Shown: positions 1 through 14,288 of the stretch, one piece after another
Numbering within the stretch: position 1 is the stretch's first letter
Layout of the letters: every line of letters begins with the position of its first letter
DNA from: Ascaris suum
Lineage: Eukaryota > Nematoda > Chromadorea > Rhabditida > Ascarididae
Direction of reading: 5' to 3'
Length of the DNA: 64,000 nt
NCBI GenBank assembly: GCA_013433145.1
Contig: CM024191.1
Coordinates: 2,124,501-2,188,500, forward strand
Made by a program: the position numbers and the translations under genes
The notes under the pieces: model-generated
Seen by the model: the letters and a program-made list of their open reading frames with translations, nothing else
Told to the model about the DNA's origin: nothing
Database searches by the model: none

Positions 1-672
1 TCACTTTCACCGCATTTTTAAGATGCTTTTTGATAATGGGGCATTTTCCTCTTTTATTTTCTCGTAAATGAGCTGCTAATATGAAGAAAAACTTACTGGA
101 AGCTTCGCGCTTTCGAGTGATTTTTTCCAAAGTCACTTCTCATCTCCAGTGTTTGCACATACTAGCAAGATTGCTTCGCATTTTTCTGATTCTTTAAGCA
201 AATATTTCAGTTTTTTTATCCTGTGGTTGTTTTGCGCCTAACTGTGCAGCATTTCTTAGAAATCGCAAATTTACATCCAATATCCTCAGTTACGGAAGTT
301 AAAGAAGAATACTAATGGATACTGAGAAGTGACTCATCCTTTCTATATCTCTATTTATTCTTTTCCGCTGCTAATCCCTCTCGACTCCAGTTGTATCTGC
401 ACACAAAAAGACGTCAAAGAGTAATCCCCGTTCTCAATATTCGAACAAACAGCACTCACCGCTCGTTATTCTTGAGATCGTCTCCTCCTCTTAAGAACCT
501 AAAAATTATTCTTGATAACCGAGCTTCAAAAGCGACGTCGAATGTAGCAGTGCAAAATTGCTCTATGTTAAGTGCATAATTTGGAATGAATATTCTTTGA
601 GGGGACAACGAGCTGAAAATATTGCACGTCCTCCTATTGATGTAGGGGTGGGAATCATCTAAGAACAATTGG

Positions 673-703
673 TTTTTTTTTTGGGGGGGGGGGGAAGGGG
701 GGG
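673..703. repeat. T10-G12-AA-G7 homopurine/pyrimidine run
   Basis: Back-to-back homopolymers in otherwise AT-rich DNA. The G-run could form a quadruplex and is a likely sequencing-error site. Confidence 0.85.
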
Positions 704-3700
704 AACAGCACAGTATCGATTGAAGCACCTTATCCATAACGGGCTATTCACCACAAAGTGGTTCTACTCTCTAATCACCAGTGTAAACTTCGGTTTATCG
801 AAATTTATCCGAAATTAAGTTTTCGTTGTCCTTTCTAGGACTGATATCGACGTAGGTGAAAATTATTCTTAGAAGTCTCAAGCTTATGAAACCCGCAAAA
901 TTGCTTCGAAAAAGCTTTTCTGTTTTTCGAAAAAGCTTATAAAACCGGTAAAAAGTTTTTCTACTCAACACCATCTATTTCTTGGCTTTCATTTGAGAAA
1001 TCTGAGAGTTAAAAGTAACATATATTAATATTTTGGCTTAAGCAAGTTTTCTCATCACCATTGAGAATATTTCTCTCGCTATGGACAGCGGAATTTTGCA
1101 CAAGTTATATATCACTATGTTCCGCTTTTCGTCGTTAATCTTAATTATACATAATAAATTGCTTAGCAAACCGTTTTAATCCATGTCGTTGAGCTAGGAA
1201 ATTTGATTATAATATCTTCTTATGCATCCCCACAAATTGCTTTCTAAATTCATTGTTAGGACATACGCACTAATAAGCAACAATAACGTTGATCATTGAC
1301 GTAAATTCTCCGTTATAAGATATGCGAAACGGCTTGTCGCCAGATTTTATCTTCCAGGTGAGCTCATCGCCTATCCATGAATACATTCCTCCGTTTTTGG
1401 AAATTTTTTCCCACATGTTTATACTTAGCATGAACTGCATTGATTTTAGCTTTGTATATCGCATCCATTCTATGTCTTGCTCCTTTCGATGAGTACAGAC
1501 TAGTATATAATTCAAGATATGATGAAATTTATATTTATTTATATTCTATTACAAATTCAAGGTGTTATTCAGCTAGATTTTTATCCTTACTCCAATCGTT
1601 TGTGTTTATTTTCCACCCTCACGTTTTTTCAAGTATTGGAATAAATAAAAATTTTCCCAATAGATTAGCTTTCAAGAATACATTTTTTCGGTAAAGGAAG
1701 AAATGAAAAAATATTTTCAAATTGTATTACCAAGATAGTTTTATGATTTGTATTAAAGAGTGATGCTATTGAGTATCAATCGATACAATCAAGTGATCAG
1801 CAATAAAGATAAAATCGATGATATGGAGAATGTACTGGGAGGTTAAATGCGCTTACAACGTTAATAGTTACGCACGACGTGCAGCTGCTCAACAATAAGA
1901 ACACCAAGGGTCAACGAACGGCGCAGGAGAAATGATAAACAACGTAACTAACTAATCCTGCAAATAACAGCAATAAATTTATTTGTGGTCACTTCCTAGG
2001 ATTCTCTGATGATGTTCATAAAACAATACGGCCGTTTCCGCAGCAATTTTCACATTAATAAATCGTCACAAATCTCTATCCGTAATGACACTCATCAATT
2101 TGTTTTTGCTTATTAAATGAACTTCTGCCACATGATTGCTTTCCTAAATTTTCGTCTGCTGTTAGCCGCTTTGAAGAGAATTGCATTAGTGAGACAAATA
2201 ACAGCTTTTTGCTACTTATAAGAGAACGAAAGAATATGGCAAAGGCAAAATTTGCACTCTCCAATTGAATGTACTCATTCATAGCAATAAGTAATTTCTG
2301 AAGTACATGGAATAATTAAATTTTTTAGAAGGGTTCTTTCAAACTTCCAAATTAACTGCACTACTACACGAAAACTTCACAGGTTTACGGTGTAATAAAG
2401 GTTTGCTGAGTTATGCCAACTTTCGATCGCACTTTCACTAAACCATCTAAAGAAACGGTAACGAACTGTGACATATGCCGCCATGAGAAGGGGTGTTATT
2501 GGTGTTGGCATTCCGGATCCTGAATTTTGCGCAGCTTTGGCAAAAAAAAAAACTTTCTGAGGTCAACACTAGTTATGATCATTACTTTACGATGTCCTTT
2601 TCATCCACTTCGTGATGTCAACGCTGCTGCAGATTAATCGCTTCATTAAGAACGTATGCTGAAATAGTCATCGCAGACGGATGGCTTGTGCACTTATAAC
2701 GTTGACATATACGTAATTATTCAAAGCGCTTCGTTGTCAGGACAGAGTTTTGTTCTCCTCATCAATGTTTTGCATTTTTCGTGGATAATGATTTGCGAGG
2801 CAACGTTTCCCATCTTTTATGACCGTCGATTTTGCAACATCATTTTGCAACCAGTGCGAATATATAATCGTTGCTTATTTGTTTATTAAACGCATCTGAA
2901 ATGTTGAGATGTTGAGTCCGGCAATGCTAAAGCATTCACTAACACGGCGTACTTCCCTTCGAGAGAAGCCGAGAAGTAACGACAATTCGCAACGCATCAC
3001 TCTCACTCCAGCCACGCTCGACACCGATGAGCACAGCCTCGACGTTCATTGCTTACCACTTGTAAGTCGATTTTCTTAATAAGCTTTACGGTTATACATT
3101 AGACCATCGGATTGTGGTGTCTTTTGATTATTATGTACAACAAGTGATTTATAGTCATCGACCGCAAACATAAATGTAGATTTATGCTAATGTGGAACTT
3201 GTATCGGAACGGTGAGCCATAAAGAACTTTAGTCATCAGTTACAATTGGAAGATGATTCGAAACACGACCAATACTTTTATCCAGTTGCTCTCATGTGGA
3301 TTCTAGAAATAGCTCGACAGGAAGGTAGGTATTTGTTGAAATACGGCAGCGTTAAAAGTTAAAACATTACCTTACGAGTAGAGGTTATTTAAGAGATAGC
3401 AGGTTCCCTATTTGAATCGTTTTACCACAATGATTGGTGTTAAATGCGAATGCGATATGGAGAATTTTTAATTTTTCTGAAAACACTATTCCCAGCCAGG
3501 TGTTGAGCAATGTGATAATAAAGAGAAGTTCCATGACAAGGGACATTAGGCGAGGAGGCAGATTTGCCGAGATATTTACGCAGTGCCACATTTGCGATGC
3601 GGTGCAAGTATAAGACGAACTTTTCCTAGTGCAATGATCCGAACCCTCCTATTCACTGCTGAAAAAGCCGAATAGCGCTTCAGAGGTATAAGAAGTCTCT

Positions 3701-5939
3701 TTGATTAGCGAAATGGCAGTAACGGGCGAGAATTAAATATGACTTCGTTTAAAAACGGAATTTAGAGCAAATTCAGCCAGCAGACGAGATGTAAGGGCTG
3801 GTATAAGAAATGTATCAGACTACTTGCTTAAACCATATATCTCGTTAAAATGAGAAAATAAGTGAGAAGCGAGGAATTAATATACTCCAATCTCACAATG
3901 ACCTCAATAAAGGCGCGTAAATGGCAGATGTTGCGGAGTAGCATTTGAGAAAGCGCAGCATACACACCGAAACGTTTAATAAAAGAGTGCACGAGATGTG
4001 TCCTCAAAGCCGTTCAGACTAATGGGAATCTTTGTGACTGGAGACCATGAAGAAAGAAACAAAAAGATCGCCGAAGAGAGCGTAGACCGGCAGGTTCACC
4101 GTGAGGACTGTTACGCGCTCGTGCTCTATTTGTGCTGGAACGCTGCTTCTGTTATTTTTGGTGAAAAATGCGAATTCAGTCAAAACGCTTAGTCGTTTTC
4201 TAGGAATTCGCCTTCTTACCCCATAGCAGAAGTGAACCATTTAACAAATCAGGTTTTTTGTTATAAAGTCCTGGTCAGTTTCAAAATGATCGCTTTGACC
4301 GATTGCCGTAGGCAGTTGCAAAAGTAGAGTTTTTTTAGAACAGTTTACCAAACGCTGCTCTTTTTTAATATCAGACTTGGTTAAATCCTTCTCTTGACAC
4401 CTCTCTTCAACGGGTGACCATTTCCACCCACCTGCCGTTCATCTCCCCTCACCGTTCCCTTGTCATTAAAATAATTCCTATTTTTCAGCCTTCTTCCTCA
4501 CCGGCACCATCATTTCCTCTCCCTCGCCGACCACTTTAAGGCATGGCATAAATGTTTGCATTACGACACTTAACAGCGTAGGGCAAGCTTGGCAAATACC
4601 ATGTTCAAGCAAGGGTACGATGCTTTTTGCACGCTTTATGCAAATGTTCGATCGATGAGTCTGCTATTTAAACCCAGTATTCTCGCTACTCCTCCGAAAG
4701 AAAAAGGGTGACGGAGGTCCCTGCAGCTCTTGAAGGAAGACGCCTGGACACTGTTGAACCACTCATAACGTTAAATAAGCGAAGGAGGAGATCCTATCAA
4801 AATTTCAGGACAAGTGCTTTCTTCAGTCAATCGCCTTCAAAATGTTACCTCCTCTTTAATATTGCCAACCGTATGACTTTGCCTGAAGTAGATGAATGAA
4901 GAGAACCTGCGTTGAAAAATTACTCGAGCAACTTTAATTTGTCGACTTGCCCGGTGTTCGGCACAAAAAGTGTGAGTAGTTAATCGCGGGGGTGCTCGAC
5001 GCAGTTGCAGGCGGTTGATTAGATCAAGCAGAATTTATGAGTTTCTCACAAGACACCGCTGCCCAACCGCCAGCTGTGAATCGCAGAATGTCTTTAAAAT
5101 CTTTTCCTGCCGAAGAAATCTGAGAATTATTCAGAGTAAAATATCAGGCCACCTCCAAAACCTCGGCGAACTTTTTCGAAAAAAGTGCATGCGAATGTCC
5201 AATCAAGCAGAGCGTTTGGAGATTTGGTGATCATTTCGTAAGGATAGCGCTGATATTGCTTCCGGTTGTCTATAAGCTAAAACGTAATCTGCTGTGCGTC
5301 TCTTTCTCTCAAATTTTCATCCTCGCCACACACGTTGTTGGGATTGAGTGAGAGGGAGCAACGAAGTTTAAATACCGTAAGTCGTTTAACTTCTGGACGG
5401 AGGACTAAGAATGGTGTCGCTCTTGGTGAAGAAACGCTGGAGTGGATACGTATGCAATTTTCGGCGCTATATAACAAACTCAGCGTAAGATACGTAAGAT
5501 CAGATCATCTGATATTATAGCGAAAGCTTATTGAATGAAAAAAATTTTAGCCAGCACAAATTCGCTTGATAACATAACATTTCATATCAGCACTTTAAAG
5601 CGCCAAATGTGCCCAACATGCAGAATATGGCACAATCATTTGATGCATCTGATGCGCTACATACTGCAAGAACTTTTGTAGTGCAACAGCAATCGACGAA
5701 ATTTGAAAGTATTTTCGATTACAGTAAATACGACGTTTCCATGCGAAATCAGTATTTTTTTTTAAATCTTTAAACTTATACCAGTTCATTTCGTTCCAAA
5801 TTAACCAATCATTGAAAATACTCTCTATCAATATATTTGCTTTGAATATTTTAGATAATAAACGTTTAAAATGCGTTTTATCACTCTCTTGAAAATATAA
5901 AAAAAGAAATATTTCATGAGGTCGCATTCTATGTCTTCT

Positions 5940-5941
5940 CT

Positions 5942-5996
<55 letters not shown>

Positions 5997-5999
5997 TTT
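5940..5999. repeat. (TTTA)n tetranucleotide microsatellite
   Basis: Fifteen near-perfect TTTA units followed by a degenerate T-rich tail to about 6100. Confidence 0.95.
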
Positions 6000-6979
6000 G
6001 TTCATCGATTTATTCGTTGATTTATTCTCTTTTACTATATTTTCATTCTGTTTGTTTATTATTATTCATTCATTCTTTGTTTCTATTTACTCCTTTATTC
6101 AATTTTATGTGAATTATTCATTCAACCAGCTTGTATAGCTCCATCTTCAATAAAAGCTTCAAGATCATTGCATCTACTACTGCCAGTTATTACTGGCATC
6201 TAAGTTCGCCCGTTAATTTCGCAGATTAGTCACATCACCTCGTCTTAGGTCGTTCCGGTGGTCCTCTCTGTCTTTCAACAATTTGTGACTGCCATACTGC
6301 GCACATTTTGGCCCGATTTTCGATGTCCATCGATGACACTTTTCTTTACCTGGTGTCCTCTTAGGTCAAAAGCTTTACACTTCATGTGTTATTAGTTCGC
6401 ACATATATTCTATAGAATCGGTGGAAAATTTTCATTAGTTTGCCATCAGCATATCCTCCTATCGAGCTCCGCAGCTATGGAGCTTTTATATAATATCCCA
6501 GAAAAATTGCTCAGTGCATCGATTTCACTGTTGTATCTGCCAGCTTTCGATCATCCCTCATTGATTCTCTGAGGCGCTATTTTCATGTTTTCCAACAATT
6601 CGACATCAGACCACTTTCGTAGTAGAACTTTATTGCGAAAAACGCACATTACTAATCTCTTCGGTGCTTTTTCCTTGTGCTTACACTTCAAACCATTCTC
6701 TTTACATTATTCAATAAGGGTGACGTGTTTTCGTAATGTCAAAACATTTTCTCGTCAAACCTTTAAATGAAAACAGAGAATCAAGCTATTGTATCTGCGC
6801 TTGTTGTGATTGGAGTGTTTTTCCTTAGTTGAAGTCTATGAGCTGCTCTCACTTGCTTCTATGGCTAAAGATTTTTATATGTTAGTGAGTTTTGGACAAT
6901 CATATCTCTATCTCAGTGCAATTTCAGAGTTGTGCAAATGAGGAATACTGCAAAATTTTGCAGCATTGATAAGATCTAT

Positions 6980-7518
6980 TCAAAGACAGCCAGCTGACGG
7001 AAGAACGTAAGCGTTAGCCATTGGAACATGACATGGTGCAGTTTTTCCGTGCATAGTGACCAACCAAACTTCACTGAACATATGTTGCGGTGACCTATAG
7101 ATTGCTTCAGCTGTTTGCTTAATGCTGCTCTTTTCATCTATTGTTGATGACTCATGAGAGATCCACTGCTTCTTTCGTCGAATTAAGTTCGGGAAAAGGT
7201 GAAGCGAGGTGGACAAGTGCTGCCTATGCATATATTCGACTTATTCAATTAATGGTCGGAATCTGATAGCTAACTCACTCGAATATTTCAAATGTCGCTT
7301 AATATGAGTACGTGCATTGAAAATTAAATGTTGTGTCTATGAATAACATCACCAGGAATCGTTTCTTCTGAGTTCGTGATGAAGCTTGCGATCAGCCACT
7401 GCTGAGGAATAACTTTATCGGCAGCTACATCATACGACATTATAAGGATACTATCCCCATTATTCTCCGTTTTTTTCTGATTTATAACCTGACGGCATAA
7501 GCATATATAACTGTGCAA
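6980..7518 (-). pseudogene. Possible coding remnant on the minus strand
   Basis: Two minus-strand frames follow each other. 7518-7324 contains ENNGDSILIMSYDVAADKV and PQQWLIASFITNSEETIPG; 7231-6980 contains SPQHMFSEVWLVTMHGK and VPMANAYVLPSAGCL. The amino-acid order is protein-like, and a transposase or a decayed gene is possible. No catalytic motif is visible and no clean splice pair joins them. Confidence 0.22.
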
Positions 7519-10500
7519 CTTTCGGCGGAAACTTGTTATGCTTCCATTTTATTCCATATATTTTATGCATATGCCCGTCAGCCTTAGTGAGGGAACAAAC
7601 GAGAATTGTATATCAGAATCACTTAGAACAACTCACAATAGATCAGCTAGAAAAAAGAACTTGCAAAGCATATCGAGCAGTTAAAAAGCTGGTTAGTTGA
7701 TGGGACGTTGCGGCTGATAAGGCAATCGCTTTTTCATTAATCGCTAAGCTTATACAAATCCGATCTCAGGTTCTTGCCAACTTAGAAAGATTAGCATTGC
7801 AAAAACGTCAACGAAACGATTGGTATGACAGCTAGTCGCTTCTTTTTTCATCAACGATGATATCGTCTCTGAACTTCAATGGTTCTATGATTCATTTCTA
7901 AGTGATCTCTGTTTTCTCTTAGATGCACAAAAACTTGCGAAAAAAAAAAACTGCATGCTGCTTACTTATCTTTTTGTTCGACCCTGACAGTAATCGATAA
8001 TCACTGTCATCTGTGCGATTTTTTGACGCTATAAGTTGCGCAGGAAAATATCAATAATCTTTAAAAAAAAACGAGTGAAGAAATCATGCTAATAGTTTTG
8101 AATGAAATAATCCATCTACGTCGACCCTGTAGCTTTCCTTGGCTGTGTAGATTCGTTGCAATCATTAAGATGCAACGAAAGTCGATAAAAGTGGTGTCAC
8201 TGCATTGCGCCATAATGATGTGACCTATCGGTAGCGATATATGCTTCATGAACTTGTCAATAATTTCGTGGACAATATTCCCAAATCACACTGAGTCATT
8301 CGTTGTTTCGTTGTTTAAAAGAATTTTCTTATCTCTCTTAAGTTGTTGAATTTTTCTCTGATACTATATGTGAATTGGATAAATTTGCTTTATTGTTGCG
8401 AAGTTAGCCAGACGAGCCGTCTGTTGACTCTCTATCATTCATCATTCCAATCCGATCATTGTTCATCAATCAGCTAAAAGCGTTCATTAAACTCGCATTT
8501 ATAAGCATTTGTGCTGTTGTTATTCGCCTAATTTTTTTATGATTGCACGTTGAACGCGCTTCGTATTTTATTTCTTTCTTCTTTCAGTCTTATCAGAGTA
8601 GCGTTAAGAAACATTTCATGCAAAGCAAAGTTATGATTGCCATTAATCACACCTTGCTTCTCGTATTTGCACTCTTTTAAAGAAGTGCTTTTTTTTTGCT
8701 TCCAGAATGATGTTGCAGAAGATAGCCTCGCTTTTAGCATTACTCAACAATTACTTAGTGATAACCTACAGAGCTGCGCTGTTTTCTTTCAAATTGTCAC
8801 TATCTTGTCTTCATGCCGATCTCCTATTTAGTTGTATAAAACTATTGTGTAACATATTTGTCATTTTCATTTTTCTTCCGACTTTTCTGTTTTACAGCTA
8901 TTGCTTTCAAAATTCTTCAAGCCTTATGTGAGGCAGATGAGCCCAAATTAAGCGATGAAAAAATAGTGATGCGAATTAACGACGAGTGGTACCATATCTC
9001 CGAGTAGTTTTTTTTTTTACGCTGTGCGGTTTGATCAAGCTCTAGAAAGTTATTTTTGTTGTACGGCTTTTAAATAGTGAAGAGATCTGCGCAAGATGCC
9101 AGCGATGCCATTTTTTGGTTCATTCGGTCCTTACTCTGGTAAATTACACATAATAAAATGTCATTATTATGATCACTATTGTCACTAATATGTATTTTAT
9201 TGAACCTATATTTTTTAATCCTTATGTAATATCTAGTGTTACCATTTATCTAATGATTCTTGATGTAACCGTTTAATATAGTTGCTAGCTTATTGGGTAT
9301 TAATGCATTCAGCAGTCGACATCCAATATTGCGATGAAAAATAAAAAATCTGCTTTGAAAATCGACTCTGCGGACATCTCACGATGATCATAAAGTTTTG
9401 ACGATTGCACGAGCTTTGATGCTTTCAAGTTTACGGAAATGATTTTGTATCAGATGAGGCAGTCTAATGTGCATAAAGGTGAATTATTTCCCTGACATGC
9501 CGCCAGTGACTGAGCCAATAGGCGAAAACAGTCCTACAGGAGAATTTTATTGCACTCTACGGGGCGTCAAAATAATGGCACTGATAGAAGTTTTATGTTC
9601 ATCCAAAAACGTGTGCTGTATCTATTTCCAGGAAAAGTTTTTTCTCAGTGCTGTCAGAATGCTTTAAGGGGTTATTCTTAGTAGCGTTTTGTTAGGGAAA
9701 TTATCTGGAGGTTTGTGAGAGGATTGTTCTGACAGTGATGTGGAAGGTGAAAAAGGTGGGGACAAAAATGGCTATTTTTCGACACCTTCTAACTTATCAA
9801 CCAATAATTTGATTATTCATCTCTGAGAACGAGCAAATCGAGCCTACATGAACATTCGCATTTGCGAACTTGAAATTTTTATGGCTGCCAAAAATTGAAT
9901 AGGTCATTTCTTTTGTTAGTTTTGCATTTGCCGTTTTTGGAAGAATTATATCCTAACAAATAACGTTCCACGACTATTTTTCATTTCTTACTTCTCTTAG
10001 GTTTCATCTGTAAATTGATGAACGCATCATCACGTACGAGCTTTAACAAAACCTTTAGCTTGCTTAAGAGTGCAACCAACATAATGATCCAACTTTACGC
10101 TTTGCGTTCGAACTCCCTTGCGCTGTGCAACACAGCAATACGCATTGAACGAACGTTTTGTCCTTTGCTTTCGCTGTTTGTAAGAAGCACTGAAGATAAA
10201 CTTGAATGCATCAGTTTTCCACTCAAATGCTAGAACAGCAGTGCAAAAACTGCAAAATTATCAAGATAGCTCATGTGCATGAGTTGACGGTTTTAACGAG
10301 TCTCTGATTGATTGCTGAATGCAAAGATTTTCGCGAATAGGGCACTACTACTATTTGCTGCCTAAAGTTTTTTTTTTTTTTTAAATTGGAAATCGGAGAC
10401 TACTGTAAGCCGTTTTTGAGGGAATCTTTGTTGTTTCATTAATCGAATATGCTCACCCTCAATTCAGTTGGATGCGCAGCAGATGGCTTCACCCCAATCA

Positions 10501-10870
10501 CTTTTGCATTCCAGCCATCTATTTTTATGTCTGCTGTAGAGAAAGTAATGCCATTTTGTTTCAAGCGCCAAGTTCAAAAGTTGCGATCAGACTTGTTCAG
10601 TTGATTGAATATACTTTGATGTTTTTTACAGTGTGGAAGTCAATTCCAACAAATGTGGTTCTAGTGTTATTAAACGAGTAGAAACGAGTTGAAAGTATTC
10701 CTTCCTCGCAAACTTGTCTTTAAATTTCATTTCAATTTCTAGTGTTTTATTTCTCCAACTTTCCTAGTAAACTTCAAAACTTGCAACTCTTTCCAAGGCT
10801 TTCGCTCAAATTTTGCAATTTTTTCTAGTATTTGTTCTTTTACACGACGAGTCATTCGTCCAAATCAGCT

Positions 10871-10888
10871 CCCCCCCCCCCCCCCCCC
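10871..10888. repeat. Homopolymer C18
   Basis: Eighteen consecutive C. Its length is likely to be unreliable in the assembly. Confidence 0.9.
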
Positions 10889-11440
10889 ATAATTTGCGAA
10901 CGAGCGTACTCATCGTGAGAGGATTCGCAGCAGTTATTGTGCCTACAGCGGTTGAAAGAGTTCTCACGTTAAATTGATGAAAGCCATTTTTTCTGAATTA
11001 ATTCGGCTGTTATTAGTGAAGTCGTCACTTATGAAGTAAATACGTTAATAGCAGACAAAGGCTGTCTAGCGCAATTGAATGGAAAGATCCTACCGCTCTC
11101 GTAAATTCTAATGAGAGAGGTTGGATCTGGTAATTTCAATGAGTAAACCTATCTCTCTCGTTCTCAATTTTTGAAAAATTTTGCAGCTTAGTTATGACTA
11201 AAATTCGGCCGACCTCATGGTGAAAGTTGGCCTATAATTAGCTAGAAGAGGCTTTACTTTAGCGGTCCTGAAGTGATGCGCTTAAGTGAATCTTTGCTGG
11301 CTTTGCCCAGAGAAAAAGCAGGAAGTTTTACTGTTGTGAGTAATTTTTCCTCGAGACTTGAAATTTCCAGCCATTTCTAAGTACAACCGGGATGTTGCTC
11401 TTATATGGACAAGATACATTTCACGTATCAAGATACAATT

Positions 11441-11487
11441 AAATTTTTCACCAAAGCTAAACAGTGCGTTACTACAAATGTGAAAAT
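11441..11487. repeat. Copy 1 of a 47-bp direct repeat
   Basis: It differs from 11921-11967 at only three positions; the shared core is TGCGTTACTACAAATGTGAA. The start-to-start spacing is exactly 480 bp. The interval is GC-richer than its surroundings, which suggests a tandem duplication remnant or an element flanked by repeats. Confidence 0.8.
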
Positions 11488-11920
11488 ACTGTACTTCGTC
11501 ACTGTTGATAAGGCTAAAACGTCGCGTCCCGTATGTCCCGTAAAGCGTGGCTGTAAAGAGTGAGATGCACGTTTCCGCTCTTTTATGCGCCCTCCGCCTG
11601 GGATGGTTCGCAGGATGTTCGGCGGGTTGCAGTGTTTGGACTGCATTCTCGCCTTTTTCCATCTACCTTCTCGATTAGGCAGTCAGTTAGGAGTAGTTGT
11701 GACTGTCTCATCGATTAGGAGGTGGTTTTGCATGGATGAGGGAAAGTAGAAGGAAGAAGTTTGAAAAGAATGCAGTGTAGGTCCACTGTAAGGCAAAGGG
11801 CGGTTGACAGGAGACTCGTCTATGCCCGCAATATAGCGGCGGTAGTGTTTCGAAGCAGCCTTTATTGCAGGAACAACTTTCGTGAAGCAACTCCGAAGCA
11901 ATAATTTTTGAAGTGGTAGT

Positions 11921-11967
11921 AAATTATTCACCAAATCTAAACAATGCGTTACTACAAATGTGAAAAT
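11921..11967. repeat. Copy 2 of the 47-bp direct repeat
   Basis: Partner of 11441-11487 in the same orientation. Minus-strand reading frames across both copies share the peptide IFTFVVTHCL, which simply reflects the repeat. Confidence 0.8.
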
Positions 11968-14074
11968 TGCAGTAAAAATTTGCATCATGAAGAGCTATTT
12001 CTAGTTAAATGAGTAACCAAAAATAAGCAAGAATTTGTTCAATGAAGGAGCATTGCAAATGATGTTAGTTGAAATAAATCGCTAGAACTGTTTGACGCAG
12101 AAAACTAGTCGTTAAATTCAATGCGCTCAGGTTCATCCGATGGAAAGGAAATCAAGTGGCTCGCAAAGGGGCTCAATGGATCAAATCCTGGGACAACCCA
12201 AAGTCTCAGATCCGTCAGGATTCGAAGTGGACTTGCTATTCACCAGCAATAACGACATAATTCTTTTGCCTCACCGTTGGTTTTTTTTTTTTTTGCATTT
12301 CCTCTCTCATATTAATCTCAAATATTTTTTTATCTAATGTTCTTTGAAAACATACTCTTTCCAACATTACTATCAATCGAAATCTTATGAATTTATAAAA
12401 GATGTAATAAGTTGCCGAGAACGCAAATCGCCACTTCACGAAAACCGTCTCATCTCAGCAGAAACGCGACATTATTCGTCTTCGAGGTATTAGAGAGTGG
12501 GAAGCCAAGATTTTTTTTTTTCAAAACTGCCCCTATTAAGCTTAGCTTGTGAGGTTCGCGGAGCAAGGAGTTATCGAAGACAATTGCCCTGAGAAACAGA
12601 AATTCCGACCGCTAAGGATCTCACAAAGGAGGAAAGGAGTGGGAAATTGTTCAAAACTTGCAACTATTCAAATAACTTAGCGCAAATGAATTTGTATTGG
12701 GGAAGTATTTTGCACTTTGCGTTACACTCGTTTTGCAGTACCCTTTCAGACGATGGGAAATTATGCAGTATATTACTTTGCAACATCTTATGCAACATTG
12801 GAGTTATACAGTTTGCAAAGAGCTGTCATGAGTCACGCTCCTTACGATGATCATGTCACTCTTTTAAAAGTAAAAAGAAGTTAAAGTAGAGTGCGATCAT
12901 GCAGCACTCCTGTTCGTCAACGTTTACTTTCAAAACTATTTCAACATTCTCTAATTAACGCCCATTTACCTCTCTAGAGTAGTAAATTACTGTAGTTCTC
13001 CTTCCTCTGCTGAAAAAATTAATTTCAGAAAGGGGTCGATATCAGTTATAAATGAGGAATGTCGAGGAGTGCAGGGCGTTTGAAATGATCATTCATGTTT
13101 CACAAATGAGGACATTGAACGAATGAGACTAAAAATTTCTAATTTTTCAACCATCATGGTTTGCTCCCTGAATTCACCAACATCTCCATCTACTAGCGTC
13201 TGCAGTTTCTTCAACTCACCGTGCTATGTAGACGATCCTTTGAAAGCAACAACATTCTTAGTTGCATGGTTGTCAGTGTTGCAAACTGAAGCAGTAACAA
13301 CGTGACACCTAGCATACGTTTTCTACACTTTCTTCTATCACTAAAAGCACTTTTATGATGCTCTACTCATACTTCAGCCAAACTGCAGAAACTGGACGAC
13401 ATAATTAATGGGTTTGTGGAGTTAACTTACTTTGTAGTACACAAACAAACGTCGTTTTCAGTGAAAAGATCCTATAAAGCGATATGGTAAGTCCATATGT
13501 TTTTGGCCATTGATTGTGCCATTAACTAACTTAAACGCTCAATCTGTTGTGGAAATTTCAGCAAAAAAATTCAAACCTTGTGGATGAGAAAGCATTTGCC
13601 GACATCTCCTATAAGATCAGATGCTTCCAGTCAGTGCAACAGCAATAAAATAACAACTTCACTATAATCTTGGATGCTTTTCATAGCTTTCGTGCAAATC
13701 ATACATCACTTTGTGAACAAATGTATGCTGGTTGCTGTAGAAATGTTCACACTTGCAAAATGCTTTTTTTGCAATATCTGCTCCGAGATGGGTTGACACG
13801 CATATAATCTCGGTTGGTTGAGTTTCGTCATCTCGACTTCCGCGCTGCTCAAGATTTCAGATGAGCTCGCTCAATTGTCTACGCATTTCATTGTTCGGTT
13901 AGCTTTTTCAAACTCAGGAACACAGTCCTCAAAATTCCATCTCCAGCATGACCGATCGTTGCAACAGTGGATGGATCTTCGATATATCTTCCATTCTAAG
14001 TGTCAGTTGTGACAGACGCTCCAATCCACACTTTCAACTCTGTCACAATCCCTCCTTGATCTTTGCAATGACGC

Positions 14075-14079
14075 ATATC

Positions 14080-14116
<37 letters not shown>

Positions 14117-14125
14117 AAGAGAAAG

Positions 14126-14195
<70 letters not shown>

Positions 14196-14200
14196 CTTCC
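14075..14200. repeat. Compound (TC)n-(TA)n microsatellite
   Basis: TC run 14075-14116, a short AAGAGAAAGAAA spacer, TA run 14128-14191, then TCTCTCTT. Similar in kind to the block at 56.2 kb but without the matching GA arm. Confidence 0.95.
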
Positions 14201-14288
14201 AGGAGCAGTCATTAAGTGTTCTTGATGCTAAGATGAATATGACTGTTTTCACTTATTTCACCGCCGTGGAGCGGAAAAAACGAAAGAC

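Larger units (their letters stand above)
1..6979. other. No gene supported
   Basis: Only short open frames under about 110 codons, none with convincing splice sites or protein-like order. The best is 5335-5520 plus (LGLSEREQRSLNTVSRLTSG), which I do not call. The stretch holds the T/G homopolymers near 680 and the (TTTA)n array. Confidence 0.6.
7519..14074. other. No gene supported; direct repeats only
   Basis: AT-rich, with stops in all frames. Short frames at 9467-9667 and 12140-12250 (MERKSSGSQRGSMDQILGQP) are faintly protein-like but lack splice support. Contains the C18 run and the 480-bp-spaced direct repeats. Confidence 0.55.
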
